Below, in pieces: positions 57,066 to 64,000 of a stretch of DNA of 64,000 nt. Numbering within the stretch: the first letter of the stretch is position 1; the number at the start of each line of letters is the position of its first letter. Both the position numbers and the translations under genes were made by a program. The notes under the pieces were generated by a model that was not told the origin of the DNA, did not search any database, and worked only from the letters and a program-made list of their open reading frames with translations. Source of the DNA: Streptomyces sp. WAC05374 (GTDB lineage: Bacteria > Actinomycetota > Actinomycetes > Streptomycetales > Streptomycetaceae). The stretch spans positions 87,620-151,619 of the forward strand of contig NZ_SMNQ01000016.1 of the NCBI RefSeq assembly GCF_004353505.1, in the 5' to 3' direction.

Positions 57066-58688
57066 TCAGACGAGCTCGGGTTCGCGGGACTCGGCCGGTG
57101 TGTCCGTGCGGGTCTTCCGCCGCCCCGGCAGCAGCACGCCCACCAGCACCGTGCCGACGGCCAGGATCGCCGCGCCGACGAGGCTGGTGTGGGCGACCGC
57201 GTCGGAGAACGCCGAGCCGACCGCGTCGGCCATCCGGCGGGCGCCCTCGGCGAGTTCGGCGCCCTGCTGCGGGGTGGTGGCCCGGGCCGCCTGGTCGGCG
57301 ATGCCGTGGGCGACGGCGTACCCGGCGCCGACGGAGTCCTGGGCGGTGGCGAGGGCCTCGGCGGGCAGGCCGCCGCCCTCGGTGGCGTCGGCGAGGTGCG
57401 AGGAGTACGAGGAGGCCAGCACCGAGCCGAGCAGGGCGATGCCGAGCGAGCCGCCGAGCTCCAGCGAGGTGTCGTTGACGGCGCCGCCGACGCCCAGCTC
57501 CGCCTCGGGGAAGGCGCCCATGATCGCGTCGGTGCACGGGGAGAGCGCGAGGCCGATGGCCACGCCCAGGATGACGAGCGGGGCGACGAGGTCCCCGTAC
57601 CCCGAACCGGCGTCGACCCGGGTGAGGAGCGCGAGCGCGACCGTGCCGAAGGCCATGCCCGCCGTGACCGTGACCTTCATGCCGAGGCGCGGCGTGAGGA
57701 ACCCGGTCAGGGCCGATCCGGCGAAGACCGCGCCGGCCAGCGGCAGCATGCGCACGCCCGTGTCGAGCGGGTCGTACCCGAGCACGAACTGGAGGTGCTG
57801 GGTCAGGTAGTAGAAGGCTCCGAAGACGGCGAGGAAGAAGAGGGCGACGGCCAGGTTGGAGCCGGCGAAGCCGCGGTCCAGGAAGCGGCGGACGTCCAGG
57901 ACCGGGCGCGGGTGGCGCAGCTCCCAGGCGACGAAGGCGACCAGCCCGGCGCCCGCGACGACCGCCGCCCCGACGGCCTTGGCGTCCCAGCCGAAGTGCG
58001 GGCCCTGAATGATCATGTAGACCAGCGCGCCGGTCCACACGACGGAGAGCAGTCCGCCGACGTAGTCGATGCGGCCGTGCCGGGCGGCCTTCGACGGGGG
58101 TACGAGGGCGAGGGCGCCGACGACCGCGAGCGCGGCGACCGGGACGTTGATCAGGAAGGTCGCCGCCCAGCCGTGGCTCTCCAGCAGGGCGCCCGCGACC
58201 AGGGGGCCGGCGGCGATGGCGATGCCGGCGGTGGCGGTCCACAGCACGATGGCCTTGGCGCGCTCGGCGCGCGGGAAGGTCGCGGCGAGCAGGGAGAGCG
58301 TGGCGGGCATGATCATGGCCGCGCCGACGCCCATCACCGCACGTGCGGCGATCACGCCGGCCGAGGAGTCGACGAGCGAGCCGGCCACCGAGCCGGCGCC
58401 GAAGACGACGAGGCCGAGGACGAGGGCGCCGCGCCGGCTGTACTTGTCGCCGATCGCGCCGAGCAGCAGCATCAGCGCGGCGTACGGGACGGTGTAGCCG
58501 TCGATGACCCACTGGAGGTCGGAGCTGGTCAGCCCGAGGTCGCGGGTCATGTCGGGGGCGGCGACGGTGAGGGCGGTGTTCGCCATCACGATGATCAGCA
58601 GGCTCAGGCAGAGCACGAGCAGGGCCCACCAGCGCCGTGGGTAGGGCCGTTCCGTCCGCTCGACCGGCTCCTTGATCACGAGACGCAT
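57066..58688 (-). CDS. MFS drug exporter of the DHA2 (EmrB/QacA) family
   Basis: A 540-residue proton-coupled exporter with 14 predicted helices. Hallmarks are MANTALTVAAPDMTRDLGL in the first helix, DKYSRRGALVLGL as motif A, and AGPLVAGALLESHGWAATF for motif C, found in drug antiporters. The start ATG at 58688 has AGGAAAGGACGG upstream. It is divergent from a TetR regulator, and the shared region holds three copies of a palindromic operator, the classic repressor-exporter pairing. Substrate unknown. Confidence 0.94.
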   Translation of the reverse strand: MRLVIKEPVERTERPYPRRWWALLVLCLSLLIIVMANTALTVAAPDMTRDLGLTSSDLQWVIDGYTVPYAALMLLLGAIGDKYSRRGALVLGLVVFGAGSVAGSLVDSSAGVIAARAVMGVGAAMIMPATLSLLAATFPRAERAKAIVLWTATAGIAIAAGPLVAGALLESHGWAATFLINVPVAALAVVGALALVPPSKAARHGRIDYVGGLLSVVWTGALVYMIIQGPHFGWDAKAVGAAVVAGAGLVAFVAWELRHPRPVLDVRRFLDRGFAGSNLAVALFFLAVFGAFYYLTQHLQFVLGYDPLDTGVRMLPLAGAVFAGSALTGFLTPRLGMKVTVTAGMAFGTVALALLTRVDAGSGYGDLVAPLVILGVAIGLALSPCTDAIMGAFPEAELGVGGAVNDTSLELGGSLGIALLGSVLASSYSSHLADATEGGGLPAEALATAQDSVGAGYAVAHGIADQAARATTPQQGAELAEGARRMADAVGSAFSDAVAHTSLVGAAILAVGTVLVGVLLPGRRKTRTDTPAESREPELV

Positions 58689-58718
58689 GGCTCGATCCGT
58701 CCTTTCCTCTGCCCGTTC

Positions 58719-58781
58719 TTGCACAGCGATGTGCAATTACACACCGCTGTGCAAGTTACGCCACTGCACAGCCATGTGCAA
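58719..58781. promoter_or_regulatory. Triple palindromic operator between exporter and TetR genes
   Basis: Three copies of an 18-base palindrome: TTGCACAGCGATGTGCAA at 58719-58736 (perfect arms), TTACACACCGCTGTGCAA at 58737-58754, and CTGCACAGCCATGTGCAA at 58764-58781. Consensus is TTGCACA-N4-TGTGCAA. The first two abut; the third is offset by 27. It fills most of the 102 bases between the divergent starts, so TetR binding would block both promoters. Confidence 0.9.
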
Positions 58782-58790
58782 AATGAGCGG

Positions 58791-59402
58791 GTGACCTCAT
58801 CAGGACGAGCGGACGCGAACCGGCGCCGCATCGAGCAGGTGGCCCTGGCCGAGCTGCTGCGGGACCCCGACGCCTCCATGGACCAGATCGCCCGCGCGGC
58901 GGGTGTCGTGCGGCGGACCGTGTACGGGCACTTCCCCAGCCGGGAGGCGCTGATCGCCGCGCTCGTGGACAGCGCGGTCGACTCGGTGGCCCACGCGCAC
59001 GCCAGCGGCCGCGAGGGCGTGGACGACCCGGCCGAGGCGCTGGCCCGGGCCACGCTGGCGGTGTGGCAGATCGCCGACCGCTACCGCCTGCTGGTCGCCC
59101 TCGCCCAGCGCAGCGTCACCATGGAGGGCATCCGGGCCCGGCTCACGCCGGTGCGCGAGGCGTGCGCGGCGGTGCTCCAACAGGGGCTGGACGAGGGCGT
59201 GTTCACCTCGCCGCTGCCCGCGGCCGCCCTGGCGCACGTCCACGAGCACGTGCTGTTCGGGCTGATGGAGGCGGTGAACGCGGGCGCCTTGGCGGCGGAC
59301 CGGGCCGGGCGGTCCGCCGCGGTGACGATGCTGATCTCGGCCGGGATGCCGGCCGGACGGGCCGAGGAACTGGTGGAGTCCCTGCCCGGGCCTACCGGCT
59401 GA
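58791..59402 (+). CDS. TetR family repressor
   Basis: A 203-residue regulator. The N-terminal helix-turn-helix is DASMDQIARAAGVVRRTVYG followed by HFPSREALIAALVD, and the C-terminal domain is mostly helical. GTG at 58791 is chosen from homology; the ribosome binding site is weak and the third operator palindrome ends nine bases upstream, so autoregulation is very likely. It is divergent from the DHA2 exporter. Its 3' end overlaps the convergent beta-propeller gene by 11 bases. Confidence 0.93.
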   Translation: MTSSGRADANRRRIEQVALAELLRDPDASMDQIARAAGVVRRTVYGHFPSREALIAALVDSAVDSVAHAHASGREGVDDPAEALARATLAVWQIADRYRLLVALAQRSVTMEGIRARLTPVREACAAVLQQGLDEGVFTSPLPAAALAHVHEHVLFGLMEAVNAGALAADRAGRSAAVTMLISAGMPAGRAEELVESLPGPTG

Positions 59403-60579
59403 GCCCCGGCAGGGCGTCCTCGGCGACCCTGCCCGCCCGCTCGCGCTGCGGGAAGTCGCCGACCTGCACGCGGGCGACCTCCCTGGCCGTGCGGTAGTCG
59501 ACCACCGAGACCTCGTCCCGGTTGGAGAGGGTGACGAAGCAGTGGGTGCCGCCGGGCGCGGTCAGGGACCAATAGGGCAGGGCGCCGGGCTCGTAGTGGA
59601 CGAACCCGTCGGTGGTCAGGCCCGGGCGGGAGACGACGGCCGTGTAGTCGTCGATGGTGCCGGCCACGCACAGCTTGTCGTTGGCGCCATTCATGGCCAT
59701 GCCGTGGTGGGCGGAGTTCTGCGGGTAGTCGTCGGCCTTCAGGGCCGCGCCCGCCGCGCTGAACGGCATCTCGACCGTCCGTACGGTGCGCCCGGCCTCC
59801 AGGTCGTACTCGATGAAGCCGTTGAGGTAGGAGAGCTGGGCGTACATCGTCCGCCCGTCCGGCGTGATCACCGCCGGACGGACGCCCTTGTCGAAGGTGT
59901 ACGTCCGCAGCACCTTCAGCGTCGCGGCGTCGGCGACGGTGACCCGCTTGGCGCCCTTGAGGGCGTTGAGGGCCTTGGGCAGGGAGGTGACGCCGATGGA
60001 CATGTTGTAGAGGCGGCTGCCGTCGGCCGAGTACATGTTCTCGTGCGGGTACGTGCCGGTCGGGAACTCCCCGGTGACGCGGCCGGTCGCCGTGTCCAGC
60101 GCCTGCGCCTTGGCGGCCGTGATGGCGGAGACGACGAAGGTGCGGCCGTCCGGGGAGAGGGCGGCGTGGTCGGCCTTGAGGCCGTCCAGGTGGGTGCGCC
60201 AGAGCTGGCGGCCGGAGGCGATGTCGTACGCGGCGGCGTCGCCGAGGTTGCCGCGCGAGACGTACAGGGTGCGGCCGTCGGCGGAGAGGTGCGCGTCGTC
60301 GACGAACTTGTCGCCGCCCGCCTGCTGTCTGACGACCTCGTAGGCGGCGCGGCGGATCGGGTCCATCCCGGCGAGGATCGCGTCGAGGTCGGGGACGACG
60401 TCCAGGGAGCCGAGGTTCTCGTACGTACGGGAATCGATGAAGCTGACCGTGCCGTCGGCGCTGTTGCCGACGACGACGACATCGCGCAGCGCGGACCGGG
60501 GCTCCTCGGCGGCGGATGCGGTGACCGAGCCCAGGGCCAGGGTGAGGGTGAGCGCGAGCAGTGCGGGAAGACGCGACAT
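59392..60579 (-). CDS. Secreted YncE-like beta-propeller protein
   Basis: A 395-residue exported protein with a Sec signal peptide (LPALLALTLTLALGSVTASA) and no lipobox. The mature part has repeating blades with motifs such as DVVVVGNSADGTVSFIDSRT, GRTLYVSRGNLGD and GRTMYAQLSYLNGFIEYDLE. It belongs to the YVTN/YncE family and is distinct from the lipoprotein propeller at 17637. ATG at 60579 follows AAGGGA; ATG at 60594 is possible. Function unknown. Its end overlaps the TetR gene. Confidence 0.87.
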   Translation of the reverse strand: MSRLPALLALTLTLALGSVTASAAEEPRSALRDVVVVGNSADGTVSFIDSRTYENLGSLDVVPDLDAILAGMDPIRRAAYEVVRQQAGGDKFVDDAHLSADGRTLYVSRGNLGDAAAYDIASGRQLWRTHLDGLKADHAALSPDGRTFVVSAITAAKAQALDTATGRVTGEFPTGTYPHENMYSADGSRLYNMSIGVTSLPKALNALKGAKRVTVADAATLKVLRTYTFDKGVRPAVITPDGRTMYAQLSYLNGFIEYDLEAGRTVRTVEMPFSAAGAALKADDYPQNSAHHGMAMNGANDKLCVAGTIDDYTAVVSRPGLTTDGFVHYEPGALPYWSLTAPGGTHCFVTLSNRDEVSVVDYRTAREVARVQVGDFPQRERAGRVAEDALPGLSR

Positions 60580-60660
60580 GGGGAGTCCCTTCATGCACAT
60601 GCCAGAAGTGGTCCCTACGATGACACGTTCCCGTTACCGGCGGTACGGCCGGGAAGGCGG

Positions 60661-60693
60661 GAACCGCGCGGGAGTTCGCCTCCCGCGCGGTTC
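60661..60693 (-). terminator. dctA terminator stem-loop
   Basis: GAACCGCGCGGGAG (60661-60674) and CTCCCGCGCGGTTC (60680-60693) form a perfect 14-base stem with a five-base loop, 18 bases beyond the dctA stop codon. Confidence 0.88.
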
Positions 60694-60710
60694 ACCGGTC
60701 GGTGCGTACC

Positions 60711-62057
60711 TCAGACCTTGACCGGCTCCTGCCGCTCGGGAAGGCCGTCCGTATCGTCGGCCGCCGGCGCGTGGTCGTCGATGAGGGTCTTCTCGTCGAA
60801 CGGCACGCGCCCGGCGAGGACGTCGGCCACCCGCGCCTTGTCGATCTCCTTGGTCCAGGTGCCGACCAGGACGGTCGCGACCGCGTTGCCCGCGAAGTTG
60901 GTCAGCGCGCGGGCCTCGCTCATGAAGCGGTCGATGCCGACGATCAGCCCGACGCCGTCGACCAGTTCGGGGCGGTGCGACTGCAGGCCGCCGGCCAGCG
61001 TGGCCAGACCGGCGCCCGTGACGCCCGCCGCACCCTTCGAGGCAATGATCATGAAGACCAGGAGCGAGACCTGCTCGCCGACCGACAGCGGGTTGCCCAT
61101 CGCCTCGGCGACGAAGAGCGAGGCCATCGTCAGGTAGATGGCGGTGCCGTCCAGGTTGAAGGAGTAGCCGGTCGGGACGGTGATGCCGACGACGGGCTTG
61201 CTCACGCCCAGGTGCTCCATCTTCGCGATCAGGCGCGGCAGCGCGGACTCGGAGGAGGAGGTGGACAGGATCAGCAGGAACTCCCGGCCCAGGTACTTCA
61301 GCAGCGGGAAGATGCCGACCCCCGCCACCAGCCGCAGCAGCGCGCCCAGCACGACGAAGACGAAGAGCGCGCACGTGATGTAGAAGCCGATCATGATGAC
61401 GGCGAGGGACTTCAGCGCGTCCACACCGGTCTCGCCGACCACGGCCGCGATGGCGCCGAAGGCACCCACCGGCGCGGCCCACATGATCATGGCGAGAATG
61501 CGGAAGACCAGGCGCTGGATGTGCCCGATGCCGCGCAGCACCGGCTCGCCGGAGCGGCCCATGGCCTGGAGCGCGAAGCCCGCGAGCAGGGCCACCAGCA
61601 GCGTCTGGAGGACCTCGCCCTCGGTGAAGGCGGAGACCAGCGTCTTCGGGATGATGCCCAGGAGGAAGTCGACCGTGCTCTCGCTCGCGCCCGACGCCTT
61701 CTCCTGGCCGGCCTCACGGGCCGCGTCGGTCAGGTGCAGGCTCGAGCCGGGGTCCAGCAGGTTGCCGACCACCAGCCCGATGGCGAGGGCGACGGTCGAC
61801 ATGACCATGAAGTAGACCAGCGCCAGTCCGCCGACCGCGCCGACCTTGGCGGCCTTGCGGACCGAGCCGACGCCCAGCACGATCGTGCAGAAGATGATCG
61901 GCGAGATCATCATCTTGATCAGGTCCACGAAGCCGGTACCCAGCGGCTTCAGCTCGACGGCCACGCCCGGGGCGGCGAAGCCCACGGCGATGCCGAGCAC
62001 GACCGCCGCGATGACGGCCAGGTAGAGATAGTGGGTACGGTCCCGTCGTGCGGCCAC
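60711..62057 (-). CDS. dctA: C4-dicarboxylate:cation symporter (DctA/DAACS family)
   Basis: A 448-residue secondary transporter for succinate, fumarate, malate or related acids. Family motifs are LILSTSSSESALPRLIAKME (serine-rich reentrant loop HP1), VPTGYSFNLDGTAIYLTMAS (TM7 region) and SKGAAGVTGAGLATLA (HP2). The sensor kinase gene starts 125 bases away on the other strand, which supports a dicarboxylate or citrate stimulus. A mismatch with the glutamate-type transporters is not excluded by sequence alone. ATG at 62057 is close to AGGAGG. Confidence 0.93.
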   Translation of the reverse strand: MAARRDRTHYLYLAVIAAVVLGIAVGFAAPGVAVELKPLGTGFVDLIKMMISPIIFCTIVLGVGSVRKAAKVGAVGGLALVYFMVMSTVALAIGLVVGNLLDPGSSLHLTDAAREAGQEKASGASESTVDFLLGIIPKTLVSAFTEGEVLQTLLVALLAGFALQAMGRSGEPVLRGIGHIQRLVFRILAMIMWAAPVGAFGAIAAVVGETGVDALKSLAVIMIGFYITCALFVFVVLGALLRLVAGVGIFPLLKYLGREFLLILSTSSSESALPRLIAKMEHLGVSKPVVGITVPTGYSFNLDGTAIYLTMASLFVAEAMGNPLSVGEQVSLLVFMIIASKGAAGVTGAGLATLAGGLQSHRPELVDGVGLIVGIDRFMSEARALTNFAGNAVATVLVGTWTKEIDKARVADVLAGRVPFDEKTLIDDHAPAADDTDGLPERQEPVKV

Positions 62058-62119
62058 GGGGTCCTCCTACGGTGAATGGGTCCACGTCCCGGTGGATCCC
62101 GGAGACCATCTCTCACCTT

Positions 62120-62133
62120 GTGACGGCGGTCAC
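62120..62133. promoter_or_regulatory. Inverted repeat in dctA-kinase divergent promoter region
   Basis: GTGACGGCGGTCAC has five-base arms around GGCG and lies in the 125-base region between the divergent dctA and sensor kinase genes. It could be a binding site for the cognate response regulator, whose gene is not in the window. Confidence 0.3.
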
Positions 62134-62182
62134 CGTTGCGTACCTTTCGTTCACACATTTGTCGGACAGGCAGACTTACCTC

Positions 62183-64000
62183 ATGCGTCTTGCGCACCCC
62201 CGCCCCCGCAGCCTCGCGGGCCAGCTCTTCGCGATGCAGGTCGTCCTGGTGGCCGCCGTCGTGGCCGGGTGCGCGATCTTCGCGTACGTCAACGACCGCG
62301 GCCAGGCCGAGGAGACCGCGCGCCGGCAGGTGACGGCCACCGCGACGGCGGTCGCCCGCTCCCCCGCGGTCGTCGAGGCGGCCCGCTCCCCCGATCCGAC
62401 CGCCGCCCTCCAGCCCTACGCCGCCTCCCTGGTCGGCGATCACGGCGTCACCTTCGTGACGATCATGGCCCCGGACGGCACGCGCTGGACGCACCCGGAG
62501 CCGGACCGGATCGGCAAGAAGTACCTGGGGCACATCGAGGAGGCGCGGCGCGGCCGGACGTACTCGGAGACGTACCGGGGCACGCTCGGCCGGTCGGTGC
62601 GCACGGTGACGCCCGTGCTCGACCGGGGCGAGGTGGTCGCCCTGGTCAGCGCGGGCATCACCGTGGACCGGATCAGCGAGCAGCTCAGCAAGCAGGTCAC
62701 CGCGCTGCTCGGCATGGCGGGCGCGGCACTGGCGCTCGGCGGCGCCGGTACGTACGTGATCAACGCCCGGCTGCGGCGGCACACCCACGGCATGAACGCC
62801 GCCGAGCTGAGCCGGATGCACGACTACCACGAGGCCGCGCTGCACGCGGTGCGCGAGGGCCTGGTGATGCTGGACGGGCAGCGGCGGATCGCCCTCGTCA
62901 ACGACGGGGCGCGCGAGCTGCTGGGCCTCGGCCCGGACGTGGTGGGCACACCGGTGGCCGAGCTGGGGCTGCCCACCTCGCTCACCGGTGCGCTGCTCGC
63001 CGCCGAGCCCCGGGTCGACGAGCTGCACCTGACGGCCGACCGCGTGCTGGTCGTCTCCACCCGGCCGGTGGTCGGCGGGGAGCGGCGCGGAACGGTGGTG
63101 ACGCTGCGGGACCACACCGAGCTCCAGGCGCTCTCGGGCGAGCTGGACTCGGAGCGCGGATTCACCCAGGCGCTGCGCTCGCAGGCGCACGAGGCGGCGA
63201 ACCGGCTGCACACGGTGGTCTCGCTGATCGAGCTGGGGCGCGTGGCGGAGGCGGTGCGGTTCGCGACGGCGGAGCTGGAGCTGGCGCAGACGCTCACGGA
63301 CCGGGTCGTCGACGCGGTCGCCGAGCCCGTGCTGGCGGCGCTGCTGCTGGGCAAGGCGGCCCAGGCGAACGAGCGGGGCGTGGAGCTGGTGCTCACGGAG
63401 GACAGCCGCATCGACGACGGTGTCCTGCCGCCCGCGCTCCCGGCGCGCGACCTGGTGACCGTCCTGGGCAACTTGATCGACAACGCCCTGGAGGCCGCCC
63501 AGGGCACGCCCCTGTCGCGCGTCACGGTGACGGCGCGGGCGGACGAGGCCGCCGGCGAGCTGCTGTTGCGGGTGGCCGACTCCGGTCCGGGCGTGGTGCC
63601 GGAGGACCACGGCGCGGTCTTCGAACGCGGCTGGTCGACGCGCGGCCCGGGGCGCGGGCTGGGGCTCGCGCTGGTGCGCCAGGCCGCCCACCGGGGCCGT
63701 GGCACCGTGCACCTCGGCCGGGCCCCCGACGGCGGCGCCGCCTTCTCGGTCCGGCTGCCCCTGAGGGTGCCGGGCGGTGGGCCGGTGCCGGGCGGGTCGG
63801 GTGCCGGCGGGGTGCCGGGGGCGGCGGGGGGCGTGGGCGCGGCGGGTACGGGCGCGGTGCCGGGCGGCGCGGCGGGTACGGGCGCGGTGCCGGGCGGGTC
63901 GGGTGCCGGCGGGGTGCCGGGGGCGGCGGGGTGCGTGGGCGCGGCGGGTACGGACGCGGTGCCGGGACCGGCGGGGGGCGTGGGCGCTGCGGGTACGGGC
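62183..64000 (+). CDS. CitA/DcuS-like sensor histidine kinase (3' end beyond window)
   Basis: At least 606 residues, still open at the window end. A transmembrane helix near residues 12-38 and a second near 172-195 flank an extracytoplasmic sensing domain (CitAP/PAS_3-like, with DGTRWTHPEPDRIGKKYLG). Then come a cytoplasmic PAS domain (HAVREGLVMLDGQRRIALVN), a dimerisation helix with phospho-acceptor His336 in SQAHEAANRLHT, and an HATPase domain (NLIDNALEAAQ; DSGPGVVP; GWSTRGPGRGLGLALV). The C-terminal tail after about residue 528 is Gly/Ala/Val/Pro repeats. Divergence from dctA suggests C4-dicarboxylate or citrate sensing. Confidence 0.9.
   Translation, partial: MRLAHPRPRSLAGQLFAMQVVLVAAVVAGCAIFAYVNDRGQAEETARRQVTATATAVARSPAVVEAARSPDPTAALQPYAASLVGDHGVTFVTIMAPDGTRWTHPEPDRIGKKYLGHIEEARRGRTYSETYRGTLGRSVRTVTPVLDRGEVVALVSAGITVDRISEQLSKQVTALLGMAGAALALGGAGTYVINARLRRHTHGMNAAELSRMHDYHEAALHAVREGLVMLDGQRRIALVNDGARELLGLGPDVVGTPVAELGLPTSLTGALLAAEPRVDELHLTADRVLVVSTRPVVGGERRGTVVTLRDHTELQALSGELDSERGFTQALRSQAHEAANRLHTVVSLIELGRVAEAVRFATAELELAQTLTDRVVDAVAEPVLAALLLGKAAQANERGVELVLTEDSRIDDGVLPPALPARDLVTVLGNLIDNALEAAQGTPLSRVTVTARADEAAGELLLRVADSGPGVVPEDHGAVFERGWSTRGPGRGLGLALVRQAAHRGRGTVHLGRAPDGGAAFSVRLPLRVPGGGPVPGGSGAGGVPGAAGGVGAAGTGAVPGGAAGTGAVPGGSGAGGVPGAAGCVGAAGTDAVPGPAGGVGAAGTG
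63773..64000 (+). repeat. Low-complexity repeat coding for the kinase C-terminal tail
   Basis: Repeated words such as GCGGCGGGTACGGGCGCGGT and GTGCCGGGCGG occur several times. Translated, they give recurring GTGAVPGG and GSGAGGVPGAAG units after the kinase domain. The array runs to the window end. Confidence 0.85.

Overview
This is a high-GC actinobacterial chromosomal segment, almost certainly from a Streptomyces. The evidence is the very high G+C with strong third-position bias, many GTG and TTG starts behind purine-rich ribosome binding sites, a tandem glycine riboswitch before gcvT-gcvH-glyA, and a GlgE maltosyltransferase pathway. From memory (not checked here), most of the gene order resembles the S. 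coelicolor region around SCO5440-SCO5482. There are no tRNA or rRNA genes, CRISPR arrays, transposases or prophage genes. The only tandem repeats are short ones or the 135-bp units before glgX.

Layout. 1-1784: a thioesterase-fold protein and a TRIC-type channel. 1785-7978: a dipeptide/oligopeptide ABC importer on the minus strand (C-A-B-D-F order), with a strong stem-loop after the binding-protein gene. 8272-10604: two SseB-like proteins and a small P-loop ATPase. 10803-15414: riboswitch, gcvT, gcvH, glyA and sdaA, a glycine/serine catabolism block. 15468-20736: class A beta-lactamase, CopD-like membrane protein coupled to an EF-hand protein, beta-propeller lipoprotein, HATPase-type regulator and enoyl-CoA hydratase. 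20821-23452: two tandem L,D-transpeptidase lipoproteins. 23581-24006: 135-bp tandem repeats, followed by glgX. 26373-30734: a heterodimeric ABC exporter and a flavodoxin-like reductase. 31169-33202: a secreted M4 metalloprotease. 33580-36198: glgP.

36324-44068 is the accessory part of the window. It is a compact minus-strand set made of a PhzS-like flavin monooxygenase, a PrnB/DUF1864-like putative heme enzyme, an MFS exporter, an HpaB-type flavin monooxygenase and an AraC regulator, with a divergent NmrA-type reductase. It sits between glgP and glgE. No assembly-line or amino-acid-activating enzyme is present, so it looks like a small tailoring pathway acting on a free aromatic metabolite. 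I do not recognise it as a described cluster, and it is the best candidate here for an undescribed system.

44247-52252 holds the GlgE pathway: glgE and treS (overlapping), then mak/pep2 and glgB behind an internal terminator. TreS and Mak convert trehalose to maltose 1-phosphate, GlgE extends linear alpha-glucan, GlgB branches it, and the nearby GlgX and GlgP degrade it. 52299-64000: a HelR-type RNA polymerase-associated ATPase, an Lrp/AsnC regulator divergent from a short-chain reductase and aldo/keto reductase pair, a DHA2 drug exporter and TetR regulator sharing a triple-palindrome operator, a second YncE-like beta-propeller, a DctA-type C4-dicarboxylate symporter, and a divergent CitA/DcuS-like sensor kinase that runs off the window end.
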